Assembly (NCBI GenBank): GCA_040403095.1
Contig: JBBALI010000009.1
Span: 40,264 to 104,263, forward strand
From: JAQVCM01 sp040403095
Lineage (GTDB): Bacteria; Bacteroidota; Bacteroidia; Flavobacteriales_D; Crocinitomicaceae
Direction: 5' to 3'
DNA: 64,000 bases
The translations under genes were made by a program, and so were the position numbers. This document shows positions 44,020-53,453 of this stretch, piece by piece. Every line of letters begins with the position of its first letter. Within the stretch, counting starts at the first letter, position 1. The notes below the pieces were generated by a model. The model was not told the origin of the DNA, did not search any database, and saw only the letters and a program-made list of their open reading frames with translations.

Positions 44020-44130
44020 AGGAAATTCGGCAAAAAACGAATATTTTAAATCATCATTCAAACTCTCATTCTCACACTCTCTCTCATTCTGCAATAAACT
44101 ATTGAAGACAAGAAATTAAAAATATAGAAA

Positions 44131-45012
44131 ATGACAAGATTATCAGTTCTTAAGACATATAAAATTTACATCGGGGGACAATTTCCGCGAACGGAATCTG
44201 GGCGATATTATTCACCTTTGGATGCTGCTGGAAAACCGTTGGCGAACGTGTGTTTATCGTCGCGCAAAGATTTGAGAAATGCAGTGGTTGCTGCGCGCAA
44301 AGCGTTTGGTGGTTGGTCCGAAAGAGCAGCTTTCAACCGCGGACAAATTTTGTATCGCATCGCTGAAATGTTGGAAGGAAGACGTTCGCAATTCGTTGAA
44401 GAGTTGATGCTACAAGGTTCAAGCGAAAAAGCGGCGAATCAAGAAGTTGATTTGAGCATCGACCGTTTGGTGTATTACAGCGGTTGGACCGACAAATACC
44501 AACAAATTTTCAGCGCAGTAAATCCTGTAGCTTCGTCGCATTTCAATTTTTCGGTGTTGGAACCAATGGGCGTTGTTGGCGTTGTTGCTCCGCAAAATTC
44601 ATCGTTGATAGGACTCGTTTCAACCATCATTCCAATCGTTGCAGGTGGAAATACGGTCGTTGTTTTGGCTTCAGAAAAATTGCCTTTGTGCGCGGTTACT
44701 TTTGCGGAAGTGTTGCAAACTTCTGATGTTCCTGGAGGAATTATCAATATCCTAACGGGCACTGAAAAAGAGTTGATTGAACAATTTGGTTCTCACATGG
44801 ATATCAACGCGGTTTTGTACGCAGGAGATACTGCTGAAAACTACAAAACGCTCCAAGTTTTAGCTGCTGATTCAGTGAAAAGAATCGTGAAATTTAAATT
44901 AAATCCAAGCGATGAAACGGCTGAAAATCCTTATTTGATTCAAGATTTTCAAGAAGTGAAAACGACTTGGCATCCGATTGAAAATATTGGAGGTTCAAGC
45001 TCTAATTATTGA
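44131..45012 (+). CDS. aldehyde dehydrogenase-like protein lacking the catalytic Cys domain
   Basis: 293 aa with the ALDH N-terminal and cofactor part: YIGGQFPRTESGRYY, RKAFGGWSERAAFNRGQILYRIAEMLEGR, VVAPQNSSLIGLVSTIIPIVAGGNTVVV. It stops before the catalytic Glu/Cys domain would begin and ends SSSNY. It is therefore probably a non-catalytic partner of the 482-aa enzyme. The same pair, a full and a short ALDH after deoC, is found in other bacteria, so the short form is likely genuine and not a broken gene. Confidence 0.8.
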   Translation: MTRLSVLKTYKIYIGGQFPRTESGRYYSPLDAAGKPLANVCLSSRKDLRNAVVAARKAFGGWSERAAFNRGQILYRIAEMLEGRRSQFVEELMLQGSSEKAANQEVDLSIDRLVYYSGWTDKYQQIFSAVNPVASSHFNFSVLEPMGVVGVVAPQNSSLIGLVSTIIPIVAGGNTVVVLASEKLPLCAVTFAEVLQTSDVPGGIINILTGTEKELIEQFGSHMDINAVLYAGDTAENYKTLQVLAADSVKRIVKFKLNPSDETAENPYLIQDFQEVKTTWHPIENIGGSSSNY

Positions 45013-45076
45013 TCGAATTCTGAATATTCGGACAAATTCAATAATTATCCGCAAACAACGTTTTACTTTCGTAAGT

Positions 45077-48000
45077 ATGATTGCAAAAGTTTGTTTACTT
45101 GTGTTGCTTTGCGTTGTTGGCGGAAATTCTTTTGCCCAACAATCGACCCTGCGCAAGTTCAAACGCGCGGTCACAAGCAAGGAAATAAAATTGGATTCGC
45201 TGAGTATTTATCCCAATTCTTTCCAAGTTTTTTGCGGCAAAGAAGCATTGCGAAAGGAAGCTTTTCTCATCGATTTCGCTTCAGCCAAATTTCAATTGCT
45301 AGAAACATGCGCAGATACACTCTATTTTGAATATCGCGTTTTTCCCATTAACCTCACCAAAGTCTACCAGCGCAGAGATACAAGTTTGATTTACGACGAA
45401 AAAAAAGGAAGCTACGAGCAATTTTTGATCACTTCGAAAGATGTTTACGGCGATATTTTCGGCAACGCAGGATTACAAAAAAACGGAAGTATTTCTCGTG
45501 GTGTTTCGTTTGGTAACAACCAAGATTTATCGGTCAATTCAACTTTAAACCTCGAATTATCAGGAGATATCGCGCCCAATTTGAAATTATTGGCTTCTGT
45601 TTCTGACGACAATTTACCGATTCAACCCGACGGAAACACGAATAAACTGCAGGAATTTGATCAAGTTTTTATCCAAGTTTACAACGATAAATTCAAACTG
45701 ATTGCAGGAGATTTTTGGATTCAAAAACCGCAAGGTTATTTCATGAATTACAAGAAGCGAGCGCAGGGAATTTACGGCGAATTCGGCTACAAACCATCTG
45801 AAAAACAAGAATGGAAATTCCAAGGAAGTGCAGCGCTCTCGAAAGGAAAATTTGCCCGACAAATCATTCAAGGAATTGAAGGAAATCAAGGCCCATACCG
45901 TTTGAGAGGAAATGAAAATGAGCCATTTATCATCATCCTTTCAGGAACCGAGCGCGTTTACATCGACGGACGTTTGTTGCAACGCGGACAAGAATTTGAT
46001 TATGTCGTAAATTACAATACTTCCGAAGTGACTTTCACCACGCGCAATTTGATTACGAAAGACGTCAGAATTGTGGTTGAATTTCAATATTCAGATCAAA
46101 ATTACGCGAGATCTTTGGTGCAAGGAAGTACCGCTTACAGTTCTGAAAAATTCAATTTTTGGTTGAATGCCTATTCTGAACAAGACGCGAAAAACCAAAC
46201 GATTCAGCAAAGTTTGACACTTTCTCAACGTCAATTGTTGTCCGAAATCGGCGACAGTTTAGAATTGGCGCGCACCAATAGCATCGATTCAGTTGGTTTT
46301 CAGGAAAATCAAAACTTGTACAAAATGGTCGATAGTTTGTTCATTGACAGTGTTTTGGTTTATTCTATCAATGCAGATTCAGCTTATTACAGTGCGACGT
46401 TTGCTTTTGTGGGCGCCAACAAAGGAAATTACGTTTTCAGCAAATACAACGCTTTAGGCAAAGTCTACAAATGGGTGGCGCCAGTGGCAGGAATTCCGCA
46501 AGGCGATTACGAACCCGCGCGAATCATCATCACGCCGAAGCAAAAACAAATGGTTTCCGCAGGATTTTCCTATAAAATTCGACCCAAATTGACCATTGAA
46601 TCAGAATGGGCTTACACCAAAAATGATTTGAATACTTTCTCTAAAAAAGATTCCGGAAACGACCAAGGCGTGAGCAACAAAACGCGATTGATTGGCTTGG
46701 TGCCACTGAGCCGAGATTCCGCTAAAACTTGGTTGTTGAACACCAAAGCAGAAATTGAAATGTTGCAACGCAATTTCGCGCCCATCGAACAATACCGCGC
46801 CGTGGAGTTTGACCGCGATTGGAACACCAGAAACAAAGGTTACACAGGAAACCAATTCAATTCCAATTTAACTGCGGATTTCAAAAATAAAAAATATGGA
46901 AATTTGGCTGTCGAAGCTTCGCATTTCAGCATTGGAAACGAATATGTTGGACTCAAATCCAGGCTCTTTGGACAATGGAATCAAAAAGGATTTCGCGCCA
47001 ACTGGGACGGCAGTTATCTGATGAGCGATGCGGTGGATAAAAATCAATTTTTGCGTCACAAAGTGGATATTTCTCAATCGTACAAAAATATCCGAATCGG
47101 TTTCAAAGACGACCAAGAACGCAATTCCTACAACAATGGAAAATTGTTGAGTTTGCAAAGTTATCAGTTCATGGATTACGAATTTTATGTCGCCAGCGCT
47201 GATTCTTCCAAATTCAATTACCGCATTTTTTATCGCGAGAGATACGATGGAAAATCAGACAGTTCGAGATTGGTGAATGTGGCGAAAGCGAGAAATTTGG
47301 GAGGTGAAATCAAATTGATCGGCGGACAAACGCAAAAATTGAACATTTTGGTCAATTACAGAGAGTTGAAAATCAACCAGCCAACCTTGATTAGCCAAAG
47401 TCCAGAAAACACTTTGTTGGGACGAATCGACTACGAATTGAAATTATTCAAAAGCGCGATCACGTGGAATACATATTACGAAATCGGCAGTGGATTGGAA
47501 TTGAGAAAAGAATTTCAGTACATCAAAGTCGCTGATGGACAAGGTGTTTACACTTGGATTGATTACAATAGCGACGGCGTGAAAGATTTGAACGAATTTG
47601 AAATCGCACAGTTTGTGGATCAAGCGGGATACATTCGTGTGTTTACGCCTAGCAACGAATACATCAAAACCTATTCAAACGAATTGAATCAAGGCGTTTT
47701 CATCAAACCTGAACGCGTTTGGAGCAACAAAAAAGGCGCTTTGGGCGTTTTGAGCAGATTTTCGGACCAAGCAAGGGTTCGTGTGAACAGGAAAACAAAT
47801 CTTTTCAACAGCGATTCATTCAATCCTTTTGCTTCTGAAGTGCGAGACACAACGCTAATCAGTACGAATAGCAATGTGCGCAATACTTTGTACTTCAATC
47901 GAACAAATTCCATTTTTGGTGCAGAGTATGTCATTCAAGACGTGCGAAGTAAAACATTGCTAGCCAGCGGATTTGATGCACGCTTAAACAGTTACCAAGA

Positions 48001-48502
48001 AGGCAGTTTTCGCTGGAATATCATCAAGATTTTCGCAATCGAATCAACCGTCCAATGGGGACGAAAAAGTGTGAACGCAGACTACACGACAGGCAGAAAT
48101 TACGATTTGAAATACTATTTCGTGAAACCATCTTTCAGTTTTCAGCCTTCAACTTCATTCAGATTGACTTTGGAAACTAGAATCTCTAATAAATTAAACG
48201 TTGAAGGCGAAAAAGCCGATGTGAAAGAATTGGGTTTAAAATTGAAATTCAACCAAGCAGAAAAAGGCAGTTTGCAAGCTGCGGTAGCCTTAGTAGACAT
48301 CAAATACGACGGAAATCCAGGCACTTCACTAGGTTTCGAAATGCTAGAATCACTCAAACCAGGCAAAAATTTCACGTGGAATGCCGGCTATCAAAGGTCC
48401 ATTTCCAAAAGCCTACAGATTTCCATTCAATACAACGGACGAAAATCTGAAACAAACAAAACAATTCATTCCGGAGGAATGGAGGTTCGAGCGTTTTTCT
48501 AG
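45077..48502 (+). CDS. large outer-membrane protein of unknown function
   Basis: 1141 aa from ATG 45077 (MIAKVCLLVLLCVVGGNSFAQ, a signal peptide; the ATG at 44978 falls inside the ALDH-like gene). The N-terminal part has SRGVSFGNNQDLSVNSTLNL, ELSGDIAPNLKLLASVSDDNLPIQPDG and a plug-like QEFDQVFIQVYNDKFKLIAGDF. The rest is rich in amphipathic strands and ends GGMEVRAFF with a C-terminal Phe, as do outer-membrane barrels. It is not a standard TonB receptor. Function unknown. Confidence 0.75.
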   Translation: MIAKVCLLVLLCVVGGNSFAQQSTLRKFKRAVTSKEIKLDSLSIYPNSFQVFCGKEALRKEAFLIDFASAKFQLLETCADTLYFEYRVFPINLTKVYQRRDTSLIYDEKKGSYEQFLITSKDVYGDIFGNAGLQKNGSISRGVSFGNNQDLSVNSTLNLELSGDIAPNLKLLASVSDDNLPIQPDGNTNKLQEFDQVFIQVYNDKFKLIAGDFWIQKPQGYFMNYKKRAQGIYGEFGYKPSEKQEWKFQGSAALSKGKFARQIIQGIEGNQGPYRLRGNENEPFIIILSGTERVYIDGRLLQRGQEFDYVVNYNTSEVTFTTRNLITKDVRIVVEFQYSDQNYARSLVQGSTAYSSEKFNFWLNAYSEQDAKNQTIQQSLTLSQRQLLSEIGDSLELARTNSIDSVGFQENQNLYKMVDSLFIDSVLVYSINADSAYYSATFAFVGANKGNYVFSKYNALGKVYKWVAPVAGIPQGDYEPARIIITPKQKQMVSAGFSYKIRPKLTIESEWAYTKNDLNTFSKKDSGNDQGVSNKTRLIGLVPLSRDSAKTWLLNTKAEIEMLQRNFAPIEQYRAVEFDRDWNTRNKGYTGNQFNSNLTADFKNKKYGNLAVEASHFSIGNEYVGLKSRLFGQWNQKGFRANWDGSYLMSDAVDKNQFLRHKVDISQSYKNIRIGFKDDQERNSYNNGKLLSLQSYQFMDYEFYVASADSSKFNYRIFYRERYDGKSDSSRLVNVAKARNLGGEIKLIGGQTQKLNILVNYRELKINQPTLISQSPENTLLGRIDYELKLFKSAITWNTYYEIGSGLELRKEFQYIKVADGQGVYTWIDYNSDGVKDLNEFEIAQFVDQAGYIRVFTPSNEYIKTYSNELNQGVFIKPERVWSNKKGALGVLSRFSDQARVRVNRKTNLFNSDSFNPFASEVRDTTLISTNSNVRNTLYFNRTNSIFGAEYVIQDVRSKTLLASGFDARLNSYQEGSFRWNIIKIFAIESTVQWGRKSVNADYTTGRNYDLKYYFVKPSFSFQPSTSFRLTLETRISNKLNVEGEKADVKELGLKLKFNQAEKGSLQAAVALVDIKYDGNPGTSLGFEMLESLKPGKNFTWNAGYQRSISKSLQISIQYNGRKSETNKTIHSGGMEVRAFF

Positions 48503-48581
48503 GTTTGTTGGGATTTTTTTGTTTAATTTAAACAATTCATAATCATATCTTTAATTATCGCCAAATTTTCCTGTTATACAT

Positions 48582-48628
48582 GGTGCCGTCAGGTACCAAA
48601 TATGGGTAGCGATGGACGCAGTCCATCG
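48582..48628. repeat. REP-like palindromic element
   Basis: GGTGCCGTCAGGTACC (48582-48597) and the perfect-arm hairpin CGATGGAC-GCA-GTCCATCG (48610-48628). These are like the small palindromes linked with RAYT transposases in Bacteroidota. No transposase gene is seen. The rest of the gap 48503-48820 holds no visible gene. Confidence 0.65.
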
Positions 48629-48820
48629 TGAAGAACAAGAGAAAATTTGTTTTTGGCGTGCGTTTTTGGCACAAAAACCATGACAAAAACCACCCTCAAG
48701 AAAATTTCCGCCCTTACATAAATCTTCAAAATCGATTAATGTCATCTAAATCAATTATTAGAACAAAACCGCATTAAAAAATGTTAAAGAACCCCAAGAA
48801 CAAAATAAAGCTTTTGATTG

Positions 48821-48852
48821 TTTGTTAAAAACAGCAGAAAAGAATAACTTTG
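48821..48852 (+). promoter_or_regulatory. Bacteroidota promoter of dxs
   Basis: TTTG (48821-48824), 20-bp spacer, TAACTTTG (48845-48852), 17 bp before ATG 48870. It supports 48870 as the start, because the earlier ATG (48822) would overlap the promoter. Confidence 0.65.
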
Positions 48853-48869
48853 TTAAATATATTGCCAAC

Positions 48870-50825
48870 ATGGGAGAATACAAAGCCGGTCCGTTTTTAG
48901 AACAAATTGAATTTCCGAAAGATTTACGTGAAAAATTCACAGTCAATGATTTACCACAAGTTTCTGACGAATTGCGTCAATACATTGTAGATGTCATTTC
49001 TGAAATCGGAAATAGTCACTTCGGCGCTAGTTTAGGCGTAATCGAATTGTCCGTTGCTTTGCATTATGTTTTCAATACACCTGAAGATCAATTGGTTTGG
49101 GACGTTGGTCACCAAGCGTATGGTCACAAAATCTTGACTGGCCGAAGAGATGTTTTCCACACAAATCGCATCAAAGGCGGAATCTCTGGCTTCCCGAAAA
49201 GAAGTGAAAGTGAATACGATACATTCGGTGTTGGTCACTCATCAACTTCCATTTCTGCGGCTTTGGGAATGGCAGTTGCAAGTCAATACAAAGGAGAAAA
49301 ACAAAAACAACACATCGCTGTAATCGGTGATGGCGCAATGACTGCTGGTTTGGCTTTCGAAGGAATGAACCACGCTGGATTTGAAAAAGATGCCAATTTA
49401 TTGGTGATTTTGAACGACAATTGCATGTCGATCGACCCAAATGTAGGCGCATTAAAAGAATATTTGACCGACATCACCACTTCTCACACTTACAACAAAG
49501 TAAAAGACGAAGTATGGAAATTATTGGGGAAAATATCCAAATTTGGTCCTGACGCGCAAACTGTTGCTTCCAAAATTTCGACAGCTTTGAAAAGTTCATT
49601 GTTGAAACAAAGCAATTTATTCGAAGCATTGAATTTCCGCTATTTTGGTCCTGTTGATGGACACGATGTAGTTGGATTGGCAAAAATATTAGAAGATTTA
49701 AAAGACATTCCTGGCCCAAAATTGTTGCATTGCATCACTATGAAAGGCAAAGGATACAAATATTCAGAAGAAGGAAATCCAACAAAATGGCATGCGCCAG
49801 GTGTTTTCAACAAGGAAACGGGAGAAATAATCAAAGTGGTTCCAAAATCACCTGAGCCACCGAGATACCAAGATGTTTTCGGACATACGATTGTTGAATT
49901 GGCTGAGAAAAATGACAAAATCATGGGTGTTACACCTGCGATGCCTTCCGGTTGTTCGTTGACATACATGATGGAAGCGATGCCTGAACGTTCTTTCGAC
50001 GTTGGAATTGCTGAGCAACACGCGGTAACGTTTTCTGCAGGTTTGGCAACGCAAGGATTAGTGCCTTTTTGTAATATTTATTCTTCTTTCATGCAACGTG
50101 CTTACGATCAAGTATTGCATGATGTCGCTTTACAAAATTTGAACGTTGTTTTCTGTCTAGACCGCGGTGGATTGGTTGGTGCTGATGGCGCTACACACCA
50201 CGGTGCGTATGACATGACTTACATGCGTTCAATTCCAAACATGATTGTTTCTGCACCAATGAACGAAGCCGAATTGAGAGATTTGATGTTCACAGCGCAA
50301 CAAGAAAATATGGGGCCATTCTCCATTCGTTACCCTCGTGGAAACGGTGTGATGACAGAATGGAAAACATCCATGAAAGCCATCAAAGTAGGAACGGGAA
50401 GAAAAGTTACCGCAGGAAACGATGTAGCGATTTTGACAATCGGTCATGTTGGAAATACAGCACAGAAAGCGATTAAATCCTTGCAAGAAGATGGACTTTC
50501 TGTAGCTCACTACGATTTGCGTTTTGTAAAACCATTGGACGAAATGTTGTTACACGAAGTTTTTGCCAAATTCGACAAAGTCATCACAATTGAAGACGGA
50601 TGTTTGATGGGCGGAATGGGTAGCGCAGTGTTGGAATTTATGGCAGATAACAAATATGCAGCACACATTGTAAGACTAGGAATTCCAGATCAATACGTTC
50701 ACCACGGAACACCAGATCAATTGTACGCAGATTGCGGTTTCGACCAAGTTGGAATCATCGCTGCAGTTCATAAAATGGTTGGTTTTCAAGCGACTCAAGT
50801 AGATTTTCAGGAGAAAGTAGGATAA
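48870..50825 (+). CDS. dxs: 1-deoxy-D-xylulose-5-phosphate synthase
   Basis: 651 aa. DXS joins pyruvate and glyceraldehyde-3-phosphate, with thiamine diphosphate, at the first step of the MEP isoprenoid pathway. Marks are DVGHQAYGHKILTGRRD, the TPP-binding motif VIGDGAMTAGLAFEGMNHAG...NDN, the transketolase pyrimidine domain (FDVGIAEQHAVTFSAG) and the C-terminal domain. The start is ATG 48870 (MGEYKAGPFLEQI). It is a single gene. Confidence 0.96.
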   Translation: MGEYKAGPFLEQIEFPKDLREKFTVNDLPQVSDELRQYIVDVISEIGNSHFGASLGVIELSVALHYVFNTPEDQLVWDVGHQAYGHKILTGRRDVFHTNRIKGGISGFPKRSESEYDTFGVGHSSTSISAALGMAVASQYKGEKQKQHIAVIGDGAMTAGLAFEGMNHAGFEKDANLLVILNDNCMSIDPNVGALKEYLTDITTSHTYNKVKDEVWKLLGKISKFGPDAQTVASKISTALKSSLLKQSNLFEALNFRYFGPVDGHDVVGLAKILEDLKDIPGPKLLHCITMKGKGYKYSEEGNPTKWHAPGVFNKETGEIIKVVPKSPEPPRYQDVFGHTIVELAEKNDKIMGVTPAMPSGCSLTYMMEAMPERSFDVGIAEQHAVTFSAGLATQGLVPFCNIYSSFMQRAYDQVLHDVALQNLNVVFCLDRGGLVGADGATHHGAYDMTYMRSIPNMIVSAPMNEAELRDLMFTAQQENMGPFSIRYPRGNGVMTEWKTSMKAIKVGTGRKVTAGNDVAILTIGHVGNTAQKAIKSLQEDGLSVAHYDLRFVKPLDEMLLHEVFAKFDKVITIEDGCLMGGMGSAVLEFMADNKYAAHIVRLGIPDQYVHHGTPDQLYADCGFDQVGIIAAVHKMVGFQATQVDFQEKVG

Positions 50826-50830
50826 GGTAA

Positions 50831-50993
50831 ATTGCAGATTGAAAATTACAGATTGAAAAATTGCAAATTGCAGATTAGAAAAGATTCGATTTTACAAGAA
50901 TAATTTCAAATAATTTGTCAATCTGTTAATCTGCTAGTTTGCCAATCCAATAATTTGCTAATTTGCCAATGTGTTAATCTGCCAATCTGCAAT
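50831..50993. repeat. short-unit inverted repeat cluster
   Basis: Units such as GCAGATTGAAAATTACAG on the left face AATCTGCCAATCTGCAAT on the right. ATTGCAGATTG (50831-50841) and CAATCTGCAAT (50983-50993) are perfect reverse complements. The single strand could fold into a long imperfect hairpin. No gene in the 220-bp gap. Confidence 0.75.
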
Positions 50994-51009
50994 CCAATCT
51001 AAATTTCAC

Positions 51010-51017
51010 TATCTTTG
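51010..51017 (+). promoter_or_regulatory. -7 box of metF
   Basis: TATCTTTG, 28 bp before the metF ATG at 51046. A -33 box is not clear because the region is filled by the short-unit repeat. Confidence 0.5.
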
Positions 51018-51045
51018 CATCTTATTCAAATTTTTGTAAACATTC

Positions 51046-51996
51046 ATGAAAGTTATCGATCATATTCAAGCTGCTAAATCTACCCTGTTTTCTTTTGAAA
51101 TCCTTCCTCCGTTGAAGGGAAAAAGCATCCAGTCGATCTACGACGGAATCGATCCATTGATGGAGTTTAAACCCAAATTTATCAATGTAACATATCACCG
51201 TGAAGAGTTTATTTACAAAGAAAGAGATCACGGTTTATTGGAAAAAATCGCCATCAGAAAACGTCCGGGAACGGTTGGGATCTGTGCGGCAATCATGAAT
51301 AAATACGATGTTGATGCAGTTCCACACTTGATTTGCGGCGGTTTTAGCAGGGAAGAAACTGAAAATGCACTCATCGATTTGCAATTTTTAGGCATCGACA
51401 ATGTCTTGGCTTTGCGCGGAGATTCAATCAAAACGGAAACGAATTTCAAACCGCATCCAATGGGGCACAAATACGCTGTTGAATTGATTGAACAAATCGT
51501 GGAAATGAACACTGGCAGTTACTTGACAGAAGATTACCAATTAGAACCGACCGATTTTTGCATCGGAACTGCTGGTTATCCTGAAAAGCATTTTGAAGCG
51601 ATGAATTTGACCACAGATTTGATTCACCTGAAAGCCAAAGTGGATGCAGGTGCATCTTACATCGTGACACAAATGTTCTTCGACAACCAAAAATATTTCG
51701 ATTTTGTAGATGCTTGTCGCGCTGCAGGAATCAATGTGCCGATTATCCCAGGATTGAAGCCTCTGAAAACCATGGAACACGCTTCGTTTTTGCCGAAATT
51801 TTTCCACATCGATTTTCCTGAAACATTGAGTAAAGAAATTGTCAAATGCAAAGACAATAAAGCGATTTCTGAATTGGGAATCGAATGGGGGAAACAGCAA
51901 TCCAAAGAATTGAAAGCAGCTGGCGTTCCTTGCATTCATTATTACACGATGTCAAACTCTAGCTCTGTGAAAGCAATTGCTGCAGAGATTTTTTAA
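51046..51996 (+). CDS. metF: 5,10-methylenetetrahydrofolate reductase
   Basis: 316 aa flavoenzyme that reduces 5,10-methylene-THF to 5-methyl-THF for methionine synthesis. Visible motifs are TLFSFEILPPLKGK at the start, KFINVTYHRE, LALRGDS (the FAD/folate loop), FCIGTAGYPEKH and QMFFDNQKYFDFVD. The length is normal for the bacterial enzyme. It is followed by an exported protein after 17 bp. Confidence 0.95.
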   Translation: MKVIDHIQAAKSTLFSFEILPPLKGKSIQSIYDGIDPLMEFKPKFINVTYHREEFIYKERDHGLLEKIAIRKRPGTVGICAAIMNKYDVDAVPHLICGGFSREETENALIDLQFLGIDNVLALRGDSIKTETNFKPHPMGHKYAVELIEQIVEMNTGSYLTEDYQLEPTDFCIGTAGYPEKHFEAMNLTTDLIHLKAKVDAGASYIVTQMFFDNQKYFDFVDACRAAGINVPIIPGLKPLKTMEHASFLPKFFHIDFPETLSKEIVKCKDNKAISELGIEWGKQQSKELKAAGVPCIHYYTMSNSSSVKAIAAEIF

Positions 51997-52013
51997 CTTT
52001 ATACTTTTTTATT

Positions 52014-52550
52014 ATGCGTTTCATTTTATTCATTTTCACTGTTTTTGCAATCAATTTAGGTTTTTCTCAAACGAAAGACTTGAAATTAAGAAACGCGATG
52101 GTTATTGGTCAGCTGGATAAATCTGAAGACCGTTTCACAATGGAAATCAATTTCACTGAATTGTTGGCTTCCAATGGTATCAAAGCAATGTCTTCGTTAA
52201 ACGTGCTGAAAGAAGGAACAAATATCAGCATGTTGGCTTCCGATTCAATCCAAAAAATCATGAAAGCGAAAGGAATTGATACATATGTATTGGTTTCTGT
52301 GCGCGGTTACGATAGAAAATTCAAACCTGCAAAAAATCACGATACATTGGCAGTTGAAATCACCAACGGACATTTATTTCCTTTATATAGAGATGAAATC
52401 ACGTCTATATCATTCGAATTCAATTTCTATCGTGACGGGAAATTTGTTGGTTACGACCTCATAAAAATTGGCGGAGTTGGTTCACGTGAAGCTGTTTTGA
52501 AAAAATTCAGAAAGAAAATCAACAAAAGAATTAATTCTCACTGGAAATAA
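52014..52550 (+). CDS. exported hypothetical protein, 178 aa
   Basis: Signal peptide FILFIFTVFAINLGFSQ. The mature part has ATGs and repeated beta segments (RFTMEINFTELLASNGIKAMSSLNVL, YVLVSVRGYDRKF) and a basic end (KKFRKKINKRINSHWK). Probably periplasmic; the fold recalls DUF4136 or curli-assembly-like lipoproteins, but this is only a suggestion. It lies between metF and yicC and may be in one transcript with them. Confidence 0.6.
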   Translation: MRFILFIFTVFAINLGFSQTKDLKLRNAMVIGQLDKSEDRFTMEINFTELLASNGIKAMSSLNVLKEGTNISMLASDSIQKIMKAKGIDTYVLVSVRGYDRKFKPAKNHDTLAVEITNGHLFPLYRDEITSISFEFNFYRDGKFVGYDLIKIGGVGSREAVLKKFRKKINKRINSHWK

Positions 52551-52577
52551 TTCCAAAGAAAAAAATACGCAAAGATT

Positions 52578-53444
52578 ATGTTGCATTCAATGACCGGCTA
52601 TGGCAAAGCCACCGGAAATTACGAAGGGAAAAAAGTAAGTGTTGAAGTGAAATCGCTCAACAGCAAAAGCATGGATTTATATGTACGCACTGCGCCCTTT
52701 TACCGTGAAAAAGAACTGGAAATCAGACAACAAATTACTGCCCTTTTGGACCGTGGAAAAGTGGAAGTGAACGTCAATATTGAAAGTACTGGCGCAACAA
52801 AATCCGTTGAAATCAACAAAGATTTGGCGCTTGCTTACTACCAAGATCTGAAGCAAACAAATGATTTATTGGGCGAAAAATCAGTGGATTATTTATCCTT
52901 GATCGTCAAAATGCCAGATATTTTCATGCAAGCCAAAGAAGAAATCACCGCAGAAGAAAATGTGTTTTTGACTGATTTGGTGGCACAAGCTTGTCAACAA
53001 TTAAACAATTTCCGTCGACAAGAAGGCGAAGCGTTGGAGAAAGAATTTACGGAAAGAATCAACGAAATCAAAAATTTGTTGGCTGACGTTCCGAAATACG
53101 AAAACCTGCGCATCGAAATCATCCGTGAACGCATGCGCAAAGGATTGGAAGACATGGACAATCCAAACATGGACGAAAATCGCTTCCAACAAGAATTGAT
53201 TTTTTACATCGAAAAATTAGACATCACGGAAGAGAAAATGCGTTTGTCGAACCACTTGGATTATTTCTTAGAAACGATGGTTTTGCCTTCAGCAGGAAAA
53301 AAATTAGGATTTATCACCCAAGAAATTGGTCGTGAAATCAATACCTTGGGAAGCAAAAGCTACCATGTTGAACTTCAAAAAATGGTTGTTGACATGAAAG
53401 ACAGCTTGGAAAAAATCAAAGAACAAGTGCTTAATACCTTGTAA
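52578..53444 (+). CDS. yicC: YicC family endoribonuclease
   Basis: 288 aa. The N-terminal MLHSMTGYGKATG and the KSLNSKSMDLYVR segment, and the C-terminal GKKLGFITQEIGREINTLGSKS, are the hallmarks of YicC. In other bacteria YicC is an RNase acting on small RNAs. It lies directly before gmk (9 bp), the widespread yicC-gmk order, followed here by nadD, so the three form an operon. Confidence 0.92.
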   Translation: MLHSMTGYGKATGNYEGKKVSVEVKSLNSKSMDLYVRTAPFYREKELEIRQQITALLDRGKVEVNVNIESTGATKSVEINKDLALAYYQDLKQTNDLLGEKSVDYLSLIVKMPDIFMQAKEEITAEENVFLTDLVAQACQQLNNFRRQEGEALEKEFTERINEIKNLLADVPKYENLRIEIIRERMRKGLEDMDNPNMDENRFQQELIFYIEKLDITEEKMRLSNHLDYFLETMVLPSAGKKLGFITQEIGREINTLGSKSYHVELQKMVVDMKDSLEKIKEQVLNTL

Positions 53445-53453
53445 TAACATCAC

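Noticed and set aside
44039..44115. CTCTCATTCTC-rich stretch between the ALDH genes as a phase-variable tract
   Set aside because: The units are irregular and lie in an intergenic gap, too imperfect for slipped-strand switching to be argued.
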